Below are positions 6,981-16,345 of a stretch of 64,000 nucleotides of DNA, piece after piece (within the stretch, counting starts at the first letter, position 1; every line of letters begins with the position of its first letter). Source of the DNA: Sporobacter termitidis DSM 10068. GTDB lineage: Bacteria; Bacillota; Clostridia; Oscillospirales; Oscillospiraceae. A program made the translations under genes and the position numbers. The DNA is taken from assembly GCF_900130065.1 (NCBI RefSeq), contig NZ_FQXV01000002.1:186001-250000 (forward strand), written 5' to 3'. The notes under the pieces are model-generated. The model had not been told where the DNA came from, ran no database searches, and worked only from the letters and a program-made list of their open reading frames with translations.

Positions 6981-9332
6981 TTATTCTCTCTCCGTGACGA
7001 AGATGGCGATAACCGTCATATCGTCCTCCGCGCCGACCTTCGGCGACGCCGCTTCAATGATCGAGGCCGCCAGCTCCCGCGGCTCCTTTCCCTCATATTT
7101 GGCGATATGCTCGCAAAGCCAGTCGTCCTCGAGGCCGGCGGTGACGCCGTCGCTGACGATGACCGCGGCGGAGCCGGCCTTCAGCTCCATTTTCAGCTGG
7201 TCGGGCGCGTCGTGCGGCGGCACGCCGAGGCCGGCGGCGAGGCTCTTGCCCTTCATCCGCCGCACGGTGCTGCCGTGGCGGAGGTAAGACGGCGCGGCGC
7301 CGTACTTGAACATGCGGGCGGAGCCCGTAAAGAGGTTGATGCAGACAAGGTCGACGGTGGCGCAGCCGGTGTCGTCCTCATTTTTCAAAAGCATCAGGTC
7401 GTTTAAAAGCCGTACCGCCGTCTCCGGCGCCACGCCAGAGCGCAAAAACCGCTCCAGTATCCGCACGGCGTCTCCGGAATAGCGCGCGGCCTGATCGCCG
7501 GTGCCCATCCCGTCGGACAGGACGACATACAGGATGCCCTCGTCCGTCTTGAAATAGGCGCCCTTGTCGCCGCTCTGCTCCTTTTCGTTTTTCTTCTTGC
7601 TGCAAATGCCGACGGACGCCGCCAGGGGCTCGGCCTCCAGAAGGAATATCCTGTCGGACTCCGGCGGGCCGTCCACGGTGCACAGCCGGACATTGAAGAC
7701 CGCCGACAGCCGGTCGAGATAGTCGGGGATTTTTTTCAGGGCGCCAAAGTTGGCGCCGAAAATCTCCCCATGCAGCCGGCCGCTGCGGTCCCGGAACACG
7801 GCCGTCTCGGCCTGGACATTGACGCTGCGGAGATACTTCCGAAGGCGGCTCTCCAGCTCCGGCTCAAAGCTTGACCCGCCGCCCAACTCGTCGGAGATGC
7901 CCTTTAGTATGGCGGAGATGTCGGCGTACTGGTTGAAGGCGGCGCTCTGGTTTTCCCGCAGCCGCTTTTTATACTGGCGGCGGTACAGCAGCGCCTTGAG
8001 CTCCTGATTGGCCGCCTTTGTAAATTCGCCGACATTGATGCAGGAGCGCCTGAAATATTCCGGCAGGTCGTCCTCCAGCAGGCTGCCGCGCCCCATCATG
8101 GCCGCGGTGGCGTTGTTCATGGCGTCGACGGTCTGCTGGTAGTCGTGGTGCCAGCACTTGGCCGTTTTCGTGCAGGACAGGCATACCACGTCGGCGGCCC
8201 TGTCGAAAACCGTGGCCACGTCGCCGTCGTTCACGCCCTCCCCGACCGCCGTTTTCACGGTTTCATACAGGTCCTTGAAAGCCAGGGCCGTCTGGTCGAC
8301 GCGGCCTTTCGTGTATTCCCGCGCCCGGATGATGCCGAAGCCGGAGCCCGTCCCCGGCAGGAGCACCGACAGGCGCGACATAAAGGACGGCGGCAGCACC
8401 ATGAAGATGACGGAAGCGATAAATACCTCGTATAAAATGCCCGGGACGCCGGCGTTTCCGATGGAGACCGCCGCGACAACGGCGTCCACCAGCACATAGG
8501 AGAGCGCGAAAACGAGCTTGCTCCGCTTTGAGAATATCCCCGAGATCATTCCGGCCAGGCCGTACGCCGTGCAGAACATCGGCGCGGCGCCCGAGGCGGC
8601 GTCCATCGCCAGCCCCACGGAGATGCCCGTGGCGCAGCCCATGCCGACCCCGCCCTTAAAGGCGGCCAGGAAGACGAGGAGGGTGGCCAGCGTGCGGCCG
8701 ACCGAGATGACGCCGAGTATTTTGAGCTGCGCCAGGGACAGGAGCAGCGTCGATATCAAAATCAGGACGCTGACGGTGTGGACGATCTCCGAGCCCTGCT
8801 CCAGGTTAAAGCGCCCGGACCACGGCGACAGCGCCGTTTTGTAGAAATACGCGCTGGCGCCCGCCAAAACCGTATCCGACAGCAGCAGCGCCACGGCCGG
8901 CAGGGCCCACCCGTCGTCAAACGCCGGGACGATATCGACGCACAGCGTGACAAACGCGGCGAAGGCCGGCATGAACCAGGCGGTGTGGAAGACGCCCGTG
9001 TCCCTGAAGACCACGACCGCCGTACAGACGATGACGGCGATACATATGTATTTGATGGCCCAGAACATGGAGCCGCTGAGCAGATATCCTCCGACGGCGC
9101 CGAGGAGCGACGCGGCGCTGCCGGAGGCACTGCCGGCTGCCGCCGTAAAGCCGACGGCAAACGGCGCGATCCCGGAAAAAATCTGCGATCCGGAGAGCAC
9201 GAACGCCATTGCGAAGCGCACGAAACATTCCACAAGCAGCGGCCTGTCCATTCTCGTCAGCGCGGCGGTACCCCTTCCCGGCGAGGTGGCCCTTAACTCA
9301 GAAAGCTTGTTCATAAGCGTATTTCCGGCCAT
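6981..9332 (-). CDS. spoIIE: Stage II sporulation protein E (PP2C-type phosphatase)
   Basis: SpoIIE sits at the polar division septum in sporulation and dephosphorylates SpoIIAA, releasing sigma-F in the forespore. The 783-residue protein has the full family layout. A hydrophobic N-terminal region of about ten membrane helices (roughly residues 40-330) is followed by a central regulatory region that includes a Cys pair (VVCLSCTKTAKCWHHD). The C-terminal PP2C domain (about 570-780) has metal-site motifs VLSDGMGTGDQAARYSGDAV and VIVSDGVTAGLEDDWL. The start ATG 9332 follows AAAGGA at an 8-9 base gap. I could not find a clear Spo0A box in the upstream 400 bases, which hold short repeats. Its presence is the best evidence that the organism forms endospores. 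Confidence 0.96.
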   Translation of the reverse strand: MAGNTLMNKLSELRATSPGRGTAALTRMDRPLLVECFVRFAMAFVLSGSQIFSGIAPFAVGFTAAAGSASGSAASLLGAVGGYLLSGSMFWAIKYICIAVIVCTAVVVFRDTGVFHTAWFMPAFAAFVTLCVDIVPAFDDGWALPAVALLLSDTVLAGASAYFYKTALSPWSGRFNLEQGSEIVHTVSVLILISTLLLSLAQLKILGVISVGRTLATLLVFLAAFKGGVGMGCATGISVGLAMDAASGAAPMFCTAYGLAGMISGIFSKRSKLVFALSYVLVDAVVAAVSIGNAGVPGILYEVFIASVIFMVLPPSFMSRLSVLLPGTGSGFGIIRAREYTKGRVDQTALAFKDLYETVKTAVGEGVNDGDVATVFDRAADVVCLSCTKTAKCWHHDYQQTVDAMNNATAAMMGRGSLLEDDLPEYFRRSCINVGEFTKAANQELKALLYRRQYKKRLRENQSAAFNQYADISAILKGISDELGGGSSFEPELESRLRKYLRSVNVQAETAVFRDRSGRLHGEIFGANFGALKKIPDYLDRLSAVFNVRLCTVDGPPESDRIFLLEAEPLAASVGICSKKKNEKEQSGDKGAYFKTDEGILYVVLSDGMGTGDQAARYSGDAVRILERFLRSGVAPETAVRLLNDLMLLKNEDDTGCATVDLVCINLFTGSARMFKYGAAPSYLRHGSTVRRMKGKSLAAGLGVPPHDAPDQLKMELKAGSAAVIVSDGVTAGLEDDWLCEHIAKYEGKEPRELAASIIEAASPKVGAEDDMTVIAIFVTERE

Positions 9333-9560
9333 AGAAATCGTCCTTTCAGAAGGGGCATATTTGCCTTAAAGTCGTCATAAAATAGTAACTTAATTCTAAA
9401 AGACGCCTCCCGAAAATACGGTCAAACCATGACAGCCCAGGATGTAACATTAGGTCGGGAAATACTTGGAAATGCCGGATTCATTATATCTCCCGCCGGC
9501 CCGGGAGCTGTCTGCGGCGTTTATTTTGTTTACATAACCCTGTGATGCGGAAGCTTCGGC

Positions 9561-9705
9561 AATGATATTTGCGGCCTCCGGCCGCAAGTGATATTACCGC
9601 TTTGCGGCAGTGATATCATATTCGCCCTGACTGCCCACAGGCAATATCACTCGGCGAAGCCGAATACCCCTGCCGAGCAATATATCTCGTCTAAGGCGAA
9701 TATAG
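9561..9705. repeat. Array of mini-hairpins joined by TGATAT-like spacers (array 1)
   Basis: Several short stem-loops follow each other: TGCGGCC-TCC-GGCCGCA (9570-9586), CCGC-TTT-GCGG (9597-9607), TGCC-CACA-GGCA near 9632-9643 and CGGC-GAA-GCCG near 9652-9662. They are separated by AATGATATT, AGTGATATTA, AGTGATATCA and the inverse ATATCACT. No reading frame in it looks real. It fills much of the 400-base gap between spoIIE and tRNA-Cys. A second array of the same design is at 44583-44700. Confidence 0.55.
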
Positions 9706-9740
9706 TTGAAAAAACCAAGCCGTCGGCTTGGTTTTTTCAA
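9706..9740. terminator. Bidirectional terminator directly after tRNA-Cys
   Basis: A perfect inverted repeat with 17-bp arms (9706-9722 and 9724-9740) forms CCAAGCC-GTC-GGCTTGG flanked by A6 and T6 runs. On the minus strand it starts at the base after the tRNA discriminator. Confidence 0.85.
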
Positions 9741-9812
9741 AGGCGGCACCCGGATTCGAACCGGGGGATGAGGGTTTTGCAGACCCGTGCCTTACCACTT
9801 GGCTATGCCGCC
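9741..9812 (-). tRNA. tRNA-Cys (anticodon GCA)
   Basis: The minus strand reads GGCGGCATAGCCAAG at the 5' end, has TCTGCAAAAC around the anticodon GCA, a GGTTCGAATCC T-arm and a matching TGCCGCC acceptor 3' strand, with U as discriminator base as usual for tRNA-Cys. The 3' CCA is not encoded. A TATAAT -10 box lies on the minus strand at 9826-9821, and a terminator follows immediately. Confidence 0.95.
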
Positions 9813-9840
9813 GCGAAACTATTATATGACGGCGCACCCA

Positions 9841-9870
9841 AAAAGATGAGCCGCCCTTTTGGGCGGCTCA
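9841..9870 (-). terminator. Terminator hairpin between htpG and tRNA-Cys
   Basis: The stem TGAGCCGCCC (9847-9856) pairs with GGGCGGCTCA (9861-9870) through a TTTT loop. On the minus strand it is followed by TCTTTTTGGG. It probably ends the htpG transcript, leaving about 200 untranslated bases that hold a second 11-bp stem without a U-tract (9991-10001 with 10008-10018). Confidence 0.7.
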
Positions 9871-10046
9871 CCAGCTTATCAAAAAACCTGCAAACAGAGG
9901 ACAAGGCCTCGCAGCGCTTGCCGCCGGAGCGGCAAATAAATTCATCATTTGTCACGCAGGAGGACATGCGCCTCCGGAGTGACTCTTCTCATGCAGCGCG
10001 CGGCTGAGCGCGCTGCATGCAGCCTCTTGTCGGATAAAATCCAAAA

Positions 10047-10060
10047 GGCTTTATCGACAG
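10047..10060. repeat. Short repeat GGCTTTATCGACAG, copy 1
   Basis: The 14-mer GGCTTTATCGACAG, just after the htpG stop, occurs again at 26785-26798 beyond noc. Both lie in the 3' untranslated region of a minus-strand gene. Confidence 0.4.
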
Positions 10061-10065
10061 TCTGA

Positions 10066-11979
10066 TTATATCATGAGAGAGCTCACGAGCTCGGCGAAAT
10101 GGGCGGGGTCGTCCAGGGAGACGCCGGCGATGAGCTGGGCCTGGCCGTAGAGGAGCTCGGCGTATTTGGCGGCTTTTTCCTTATCCGTCGGGAAGGTGCT
10201 TTTCAGCGCCTGGAAGACGGGGTGGCCGGCGTTCAGCTCCAGGACGCGCTCGGCCTTCATGTGCTCGGCCATGTCCCCCTGCGTCGCGGCGAAATAGCGC
10301 TCCATCTCCAGGGAGATGCCGCCCTGGGCCGTGAGGCAGACGGGATGGCTCTTCAGCTTGTGGGAGAGCTTGGCCGCGGCGATTTTGCCGCCGAGGCTCT
10401 CCTTAATAAAGTCCAGAACGTCCTTGTTCTCCGTCTCGAGCTTCTCGGTCTCCTTCTTTTCTTCCTCGGTCTCCAGTCCCAGGTCGTCGTCGTTGACGGA
10501 GCGGAACTCCTTTTCTTCAAAGCGGATCAGGGTCTTGACGACGAATTCGTCCACGTCGTCGGTGAGATAAAGGATCTCGTAGCCCTTTTCCCGGACATTT
10601 TCCGCCTGGGGCAGCTTGTCGAGCTTTTGGACGCTCTCGCCGCAGGCGTAATAGATGTACTTCTGGTCCTCCGGCATATTTTTGACGTAGTCGGCCAGCG
10701 TGATGAGCTTTTCGGCCTTGGAGGAATAGAACATGATGAGGTCGGACAAAAGGTCCCTGTTGGCACCGTAGCCGTTGACGATACCGTATTTCAGCTGCAG
10801 GCCGAAGCTTTTATAGAAGGCCGCGTATTTGTCGTAGTCATTCTCCAAAAGCCGCTTCAGCTCGGCCTTGATCTTCTTTTCCAGGTTCGTTTCGATGACC
10901 TTCAGCTGGCGGTCGTGCTGGAGCATCTCGCGGGAGATGTTCAGCGACAGGTCCTGGGAGTCGACGATGCCGCGCACGAAGCGGAAATGCTCCGGCAGAA
11001 GGTCGGCGCACGTTTCCATGATCATGACGCCCGAGGTATACAGCTGCAGGCCGGACTTGTACTCGCGGGTGTAGTAGTCGTAGGGCGCCTTGGCGGGGAT
11101 GAAGAGCATCGCCTTGTAGGTGACGGCGCCCTCGGCGCTGATGCGGATGACGGACACCGGGTCCTCCATGTCGAAGAACTTCTCTTTATAAAACTGCATG
11201 CACTCCTCGTCGCTGACCTCGCTCCGGGAGCGCTGCCAGATGGGGACGCGGCTGTTGACGACTTCCTTTTCGGTATAGTCTTCCCAGGTTTTCTTCTTGC
11301 TGCCGTCCTTGTCGGTTTCGTCTGTCTCCACCTGGCGGCTCTTGGTGACGTCCATGACGATCGGCCAGCGGATGTAGTCGGAATACTTCTTGATGATCCT
11401 GTGGAGCTCGTGCTCCTCCAGGAACTCGCCGTAGCTTTCGCCCTCCTCGTCCTCCTTCAGCGCGATGATGATTTCTGTGCCGGCGGAGTCCTTCTCGCAG
11501 GGCGTGATCGTATATCCGTCCGAGCCGGTGGAGACCCACATGTTGGCCTCCTCCTGGCCGTAGGCCCGGGTGACGACCGTGACCTTGGAGGCGACCATGA
11601 ACGCCGAATAGAAGCCGACGCCGAACTGGCCGATGATGTCGACGTCCTCCTTCTTGTCCCCGATGTCCTTCTTGAACTGCAGGGAGCCGCTCTTGGCGAT
11701 GACGCCGAGGTTCTGCTCCAGCTCCTCGGCCGTCATGCCGATGCCGTTGTCGCTGACGGTGATGGTGCGGTTTTCCTTATCTGCCGTGACCGTGATCTTA
11801 AAGTCGTCACGATTCAGGCCGACCTTGTCGTCGGTCAGGGAGATGTAGCAGAGCTTGTCGATGGCGTCGGACGCGTTGGAGATGATCTCACGCAGGAATA
11901 TCTCCTTGTGCGTGTAGATCGAGTTGACCATCAGGTCGAGAAGCCTTTTCGATTCCGATTTGAATTGTTTTTTTGCCAT
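10066..11979 (-). CDS. htpG: Chaperone HtpG (Hsp90)
   Basis: HtpG is the cytosolic ATP-dependent Hsp90 dimer. The 637 residues follow the family layout. The N-terminal GHKL ATPase has SNASDAIDKL (about 34), DNGIGMTAEEL (about 80) and GQFGVGFYSAFMVA. The middle domain has NISREMLQ, and the C-terminal dimerisation domain follows. An acidic stretch rich in E and K (ETEEEKKETEKLETE, about 495-510) precedes the C-domain. ATG 11979 has a strong AAGGAGGT ribosome site (minus strand, 11997-11990) overlapping a 14-bp palindrome, CCTTAAGCTTAAGG (11994-12007). No CIRCE operator is visible, so HrcA control is not indicated. Confidence 0.96.
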   Translation of the reverse strand: MAKKQFKSESKRLLDLMVNSIYTHKEIFLREIISNASDAIDKLCYISLTDDKVGLNRDDFKITVTADKENRTITVSDNGIGMTAEELEQNLGVIAKSGSLQFKKDIGDKKEDVDIIGQFGVGFYSAFMVASKVTVVTRAYGQEEANMWVSTGSDGYTITPCEKDSAGTEIIIALKEDEEGESYGEFLEEHELHRIIKKYSDYIRWPIVMDVTKSRQVETDETDKDGSKKKTWEDYTEKEVVNSRVPIWQRSRSEVSDEECMQFYKEKFFDMEDPVSVIRISAEGAVTYKAMLFIPAKAPYDYYTREYKSGLQLYTSGVMIMETCADLLPEHFRFVRGIVDSQDLSLNISREMLQHDRQLKVIETNLEKKIKAELKRLLENDYDKYAAFYKSFGLQLKYGIVNGYGANRDLLSDLIMFYSSKAEKLITLADYVKNMPEDQKYIYYACGESVQKLDKLPQAENVREKGYEILYLTDDVDEFVVKTLIRFEEKEFRSVNDDDLGLETEEEKKETEKLETENKDVLDFIKESLGGKIAAAKLSHKLKSHPVCLTAQGGISLEMERYFAATQGDMAEHMKAERVLELNAGHPVFQALKSTFPTDKEKAAKYAELLYGQAQLIAGVSLDDPAHFAELVSSLMI

Positions 11980-12066
11980 ATTTCTTTTGACCTCCTTAAG
12001 CTTAAGGTTTATATTCGACTCCCGCAGGGGAGCAAATTACCGCGTCAAAACGGGGCTGGCGCGCCA

Positions 12067-12089
12067 AAAGGGCGGGAACTTGTCCCGCC
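12067..12089 (-). terminator. Weak terminator after mreB/mbl
   Basis: GGCGGGA (12071-12077) pairs with TCCCGCC (12083-12089). On the minus strand it is followed by CTTTTGG. It lies 50 bases past the mreB stop and has a short U-tract. Confidence 0.4.
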
Positions 12090-12138
12090 GCGGCTAATTT
12101 AATATTACAGCAGAAACCCGATTCTGGCAAGCATCAAT

Positions 12139-13167
12139 TCAAGATTTCATCTGTTTCCTGCGGGCGAGGTTGATCGTGCCCTCGTGCATGTCGTTCACAA
12201 GCTCCAGGGATTTTCCGATGCCGTAGCCGACGCAGAGCTCCGCGTCGTCGGCGATGTGGGTGGGGATGTTGGTCCTGGTCTCGATGAGCTTGTCGAAGCC
12301 CCACAGAAGGCTGCCGCCCCCGGTGAGGACGATACCGTTCTGGGACACGTCGGCCACCAGCTCCGGCGGCGTGCTCTCAAGGACGCGGTGGATCGTTTCC
12401 AGGATGCGCTCGGTGACCTCCTCGAACGCCTCCAGAATCTCCGTTGTGCTGATGGGAACGATGCGGGGGAGGCCCGTCATGAGACAGCGGCCCTTGACGT
12501 CCACGGACGTGGACTCCGACCGCGGGAAAACGCAGCCGATGCTCTTTTTCAGCTCCTCCGCCGTGGAGTCTCCGATGAGCACGTTGTGCTTGCGCCGGAT
12601 GTACTTGATGATCGCGTCGTCAAAGGCCTCGCCGCCGGCTTTGATGGATTCCGATTCCACCACGCCCGAGAGTGACAGGACGGCCGCGTCCGTCGTCCCG
12701 CCGCCGATATCGACGACCATATGTCCGTCCGGCTTGGCAATGTCGATCCCGGCGCCGACAGCGGCTGCCAGCGGCGCCTCCATGAGGTAAACCTTGCGGG
12801 CGCCGGCCTCGATGCCCGCGTCGATGACGGCGCGCTCCTCGACCTCGGTGATGCCCGAGGAGACGGAGATGATGATGCGCGGCTTGAAGAGGCCGAAATT
12901 GATAGCTTTGCGCACAAGCTCCTTGAGCATGCGCTCGGTCATGTCGTAATCGGAAATGGCGCCGTCCCGCAGGGGGCGGATGGCCACGATATTGCCGGGC
13001 GTCCGGCCCAGCATGCGCTGCGCCGCCATGCCGACGTTTAAAAGGCGGCCTGTATTTTTATCCATGGCGACGACGGACGGCTCGCGCAGAATGACGCCCT
13101 TGCCGCGCGTCGAGACGAGCACGGATGTCGTACCAAGGTCGATGCCGATATCTCTACCAAAAAGCAT
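12139..13167 (-). CDS. mreB: Rod shape-determining protein MreB/Mbl family
   Basis: This actin-like ATPase forms filaments under the membrane and guides lateral wall synthesis with MreC, MreD, RodA and PBP2. The 342-residue protein shows the actin-fold motifs: phosphate-1 DIGIDLGTTSVLV (6-18), phosphate-2 VVDIGGGTTDAAVLSL (about 150) and the adenosine motif VLTGGGSLLWGFDKLI (about 275). It stands alone, about 22 kb from mreCD, instead of heading the mreBCD operon, so it may be a second paralogue (Mbl or MreBH type). ATG 13167 follows a GGGGGTATCAA leader. Paralogue identity cannot be settled here. Confidence 0.92.
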   Translation of the reverse strand: MLFGRDIGIDLGTTSVLVSTRGKGVILREPSVVAMDKNTGRLLNVGMAAQRMLGRTPGNIVAIRPLRDGAISDYDMTERMLKELVRKAINFGLFKPRIIISVSSGITEVEERAVIDAGIEAGARKVYLMEAPLAAAVGAGIDIAKPDGHMVVDIGGGTTDAAVLSLSGVVESESIKAGGEAFDDAIIKYIRRKHNVLIGDSTAEELKKSIGCVFPRSESTSVDVKGRCLMTGLPRIVPISTTEILEAFEEVTERILETIHRVLESTPPELVADVSQNGIVLTGGGSLLWGFDKLIETRTNIPTHIADDAELCVGYGIGKSLELVNDMHEGTINLARRKQMKS

Positions 13168-13357
13168 TTGATACCCCCAAAATAAGAAGAAAGTATACCG
13201 CAGCGGGCGCTGCGGCGATCAGTCGGGCGGTCGTTCAGCCCGCCGCGCGTCGAATAACCGGCGGATGGCGCACTATGACGCCCTTGGAAAATTTATCCTA
13301 GTATTTTAGTATAGACGTAAATGGCCGGGCCAAAACATTATTTTGCGGGCAAAAGCG

Positions 13358-14008
13358 TCATGCCCGCGCCAGCGTGGCGCAGACGACGGATTCCGCGCCG
13401 CCCATAAGGAGCGTGCGCGCGCATTCGGAGAGCGTTGACCCTGTGGTGACAATATCGTCGATGAGGAGGATGTGCTTGCCGGCGATAAGCTCCCTGTCCT
13501 TCAGCTCGTAAACGCCGCTGACGTTGGCGCGCCGCAGGTCCTTGCCGGTGATCGACGACTGCGCCTGGACATGGGTGCTTTTGACGAGTGTTTCAACAGC
13601 CACGTCGTCCAGCGTCAGGGCCGCCGCCAGCGCCAGGAGCATCGCCTGGTCGTAACCGCGATCCTTGGCCCTTTTGACGCTCAGGGGGACCCACGTGATC
13701 AGGTTGAATTTCCCGGCGAGGTTTTCTTTGATGCAGTCCCCAAGCAGCCGGCCGTAGCAGTCGGCGTAAGCCACCGCGCCCTTGAATTTGAAGCGGAGGA
13801 TCGATTTCCTCACGTCGCCTTCGTAGAGGAGCGGCGAGACGCACACGTCGTAAAACTCGCCCTTCTGGCTGACATTCGCGCCCTTTGTGAACGGCAGCGT
13901 TTCGCTGCAGGCCGGGCAGAGGCAATCCGAGCCCTTTTTCAGAAATTTACCGCAGAAAATACATTTTGGGGGAAATAAAAGGTCGAGAATGCTGACGAAT
14001 ATACTCAT
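13358..14008 (-). CDS. ComF family phosphoribosyltransferase-like protein
   Basis: The 216-residue protein has an N-terminal four-cysteine zinc finger (CIFCGKFLKKGSDCLCPAC, about residues 17-35) and a C-terminal type-I phosphoribosyltransferase fold with the PRPP loop ILLIDDIVTTGSTLSEC near residue 185. That is the ComFC layout. ComFC works with the ComFA helicase in DNA uptake in naturally competent Firmicutes. No comFA is nearby; the upstream neighbour is recD2, 49 bases away. I chose ATG 14008 (MSIFVSILDLLFPPKCIF) because it has a GGGAGGGG ribosome site and matches the family start. A longer frame from 14149 would overlap recD2. Confidence 0.88.
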   Translation of the reverse strand: MSIFVSILDLLFPPKCIFCGKFLKKGSDCLCPACSETLPFTKGANVSQKGEFYDVCVSPLLYEGDVRKSILRFKFKGAVAYADCYGRLLGDCIKENLAGKFNLITWVPLSVKRAKDRGYDQAMLLALAAALTLDDVAVETLVKSTHVQAQSSITGKDLRRANVSGVYELKDRELIAGKHILLIDDIVTTGSTLSECARTLLMGGAESVVCATLARA

Positions 14009-14057
14009 TTGAACCCCTCCCTGAACGCCGCGGGATAAAATCGTCCTGCCTTTTTTA

Positions 14058-16265
14058 TCAGAGCCGCTCGGCCAGCCTCGCGCGGAGGCCGGAATATCTC
14101 CTCTGCCGCTTGTCGTTATGCACCATCGTCGCCAGTACGCCCTGGTCACCGACGATGATCAGAAGCTCACGCGCCCGCGTGATGGCGGTATATAAAACGC
14201 TGCGCACCAAAAGCTGCGGCGCGCCCTGGGACGCCGCCAGTATGACGGCGCGGTACTCGCTGCCCTGCGATTTATGGACTGTGAGGGCCCAGGCCGGCTC
14301 CAGCTCGGCCAGCTGCTCGAAGAGATAGGTGACCAGCTTGTCCTCATAATCGACCGTGACGGTCTCGTGGACAAGGTCGATTTCCTTAATATAGCCGATA
14401 TCGCCGTTAAAGACGCCGGCGCCGCTTTCAAGGCCGTCGGGGTTTCTCCATATTATATCATAATTATTCCTAATTTGCATTACTTTGTCGCCTTCGCGGA
14501 AAATATATTCCCCGAAGGTCTTTTCTTTTTTGCCGGCCGCCGGCGCGTTCAGCGCCGTCTGCAGGCGGGCGTTCAGATTCTCCGTCCCGGCCACGTTTTT
14601 CCGCGTCGGGGAGAGCACCTGGATCTGGGCGGGATCGATCCCCATGTTCTTCGGCAGGCGCTCCGTGCAGAGCTCGACGATCGTCTCCAGCGCCTTGTCT
14701 GGCGTTGCCCGGCGCAGGAAGAAAAAGTCGCTTGATTTCACGGACAGCTCGGGCAGGACGCCCTTATTGATAAGGTGCGCGTTTTTGACGATGCCGCTCT
14801 CGGTGGCCTGCCGGAAAATCTCCGTCAGCACCACCGCCGGGACCGCTCCGCTGCGGATGATATCGGCAAAGACGTTGCCCGGACCCACTGAGGGCAGCTG
14901 GTCGGCGTCTCCCACGAGGACGAGACGGGCGCCCGGCCGCATTGCCGCCAAAAGCGAGCGCATCAGCAAAAGGTCCGCCATGGACGTCTCGTCCATGATG
15001 ACGGCGTCGGCGTTCAGGGGATTGGTCTCGTCGCGCTCGAAAACGAGGGTGTCCCCCTCGCCGATCGCGGCGCCCAAAAGGCGGTGGATCGTGGCCGATT
15101 CGCGGCCGGTGAGCTCGCTCATGCGCTTGGCGGCGCGCCCGGTGGGCGCGCAGAGGGCGGTTTTCAGCCCCAGCTTGTCAAACAGCGCGATGATGCCGCG
15201 CACGCACGTGGTTTTCCCGGTGCCCGGCCCCCCGGTGAGGACCATGACGCGGCTTTCCGCCGCCAGCTCCACCGCTTTGAACTGGCTTTCGGCGTAAGTG
15301 ATGCCGTACTCCCGCTCGATGGAGGACACAAGCTTTTTAACGTCGGCCTCGCCCCGGGCGGGGTCGGCGGCCATGTCCATAAGGCGGCCTGCCACAAACT
15401 GCTCCGCCTCACGGAAAAGCGCCAGATAGCAGGCGTCCTGCCCGGCCACCGTCTCGCGGACCACAAAGCCGCTTTCGCACAGCGCCTCCAGCGCGTCGGC
15501 CACCGTCTGATAGCCCACGTCGATGAGTTGGTTCGTCGCCGCCACGAGCTTGTCGTACGGCAGAAACGTGTGCCCGTTATCGAGGTTGTGGCCGAGCTCA
15601 AAGAGGACCGCGGACTCGACCCGCTCGGCGCAGTCGCTTTCAAAGCCGAGGGCGAGCGCCATGGCGTCGGCCTCGAAAAAGTCGGCGCCGATCTCGTCCA
15701 CGGTCATGAGGTAAGGGTTGTCCTTCACGGCGGGCAGCGCCTCGTCGCCGTACAGCTTAAAAAGCTTCATGGCCACCAGCGGCTTGAGGCCGTACTGGGC
15801 CAGAAATTCCATCAGCCGCCGCAGTCCCACCTGCCGGCGGAACGCGACGCCCACCTCGCGGGCGCGCTTTTCCGTGATCCCGCGCACCTGAGCGAGCTTT
15901 TCCGGTTCGTTTTCTATGATCTCCAACGCCTTATCCCCAAACTTGTCCACAATGTCCCGGGCCTTGGCCGGCCCGACGTTTTTGATGGCGCCCGATGCCA
16001 GATAGCTGTAGATGGCGTCCCGCCCCGTCGGCATCCGCCGCTCGGCGAATTCCGCCTTGAACTGCTCGCCGTAGCTGTGGTGCGTCGCCCAGGCGCCCGT
16101 CAGTATGAGCGCCTCCCCGGGGTTCAGACCCGGCATGCACCCCACGGCGGTGACGACGCCGTCCGGCGTATCCAGGCGCAGGACGGCATAGCCGTTTTCC
16201 GGATTCTGATAGATGAGGGAGACGACCGTACCCTCTATTTGTATGTACTGCCGCCCCTCGTCCAT
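14058..16265 (-). CDS. recD2: ATP-dependent RecD2 DNA helicase
   Basis: RecD2 is a 5'-3' superfamily 1B helicase of bacteria that lack RecBC and helps repair and fork maintenance. The 735 residues match the family. An OB-like N-domain (VSLIYQNPENGYAVLRL) is followed by helix-hairpin-helix segments (GPAKARDIVDKFG, VRGITEKRAREVG), then Walker A GGPGTGKTTC near residue 347, Walker B DETSMAD, the LVGDADQLPSVGPG motif and, near the C-terminus, WALTVHKSQGSEY and YTAITRARELL. It lies between cinA and the ComF-like gene. A palindromic repeat element (16346-16497) sits just upstream of the ATG, so any promoter must lie in or beyond it. Confidence 0.95.
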   Translation of the reverse strand: MDEGRQYIQIEGTVVSLIYQNPENGYAVLRLDTPDGVVTAVGCMPGLNPGEALILTGAWATHHSYGEQFKAEFAERRMPTGRDAIYSYLASGAIKNVGPAKARDIVDKFGDKALEIIENEPEKLAQVRGITEKRAREVGVAFRRQVGLRRLMEFLAQYGLKPLVAMKLFKLYGDEALPAVKDNPYLMTVDEIGADFFEADAMALALGFESDCAERVESAVLFELGHNLDNGHTFLPYDKLVAATNQLIDVGYQTVADALEALCESGFVVRETVAGQDACYLALFREAEQFVAGRLMDMAADPARGEADVKKLVSSIEREYGITYAESQFKAVELAAESRVMVLTGGPGTGKTTCVRGIIALFDKLGLKTALCAPTGRAAKRMSELTGRESATIHRLLGAAIGEGDTLVFERDETNPLNADAVIMDETSMADLLLMRSLLAAMRPGARLVLVGDADQLPSVGPGNVFADIIRSGAVPAVVLTEIFRQATESGIVKNAHLINKGVLPELSVKSSDFFFLRRATPDKALETIVELCTERLPKNMGIDPAQIQVLSPTRKNVAGTENLNARLQTALNAPAAGKKEKTFGEYIFREGDKVMQIRNNYDIIWRNPDGLESGAGVFNGDIGYIKEIDLVHETVTVDYEDKLVTYLFEQLAELEPAWALTVHKSQGSEYRAVILAASQGAPQLLVRSVLYTAITRARELLIIVGDQGVLATMVHNDKRQRRYSGLRARLAERL

Positions 16266-16345
16266 CGTATCCCTCCAACAGGTGTTGTATCATGTCTGCA
16301 TAAACATATGTCTTTGTGCACGGGCCCTTGTTCTGCCGCATCCAT

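Noticed and set aside
9588-10007. A 139-codon plus-strand frame across the tRNA-Cys region
   Set aside because: It runs through repeat array 1, a terminator and the tRNA on the opposite strand.
10099-12102. A 667-codon plus-strand frame opposite htpG
   Set aside because: Antisense shadow of htpG, with Leu/Val/Asp-rich nonsense composition and no start signal.
11980-12138. CIRCE/HrcA operator upstream of htpG
   Set aside because: No TTAGCACTC-N9-GAGTGCTAA-like inverted repeat is present.
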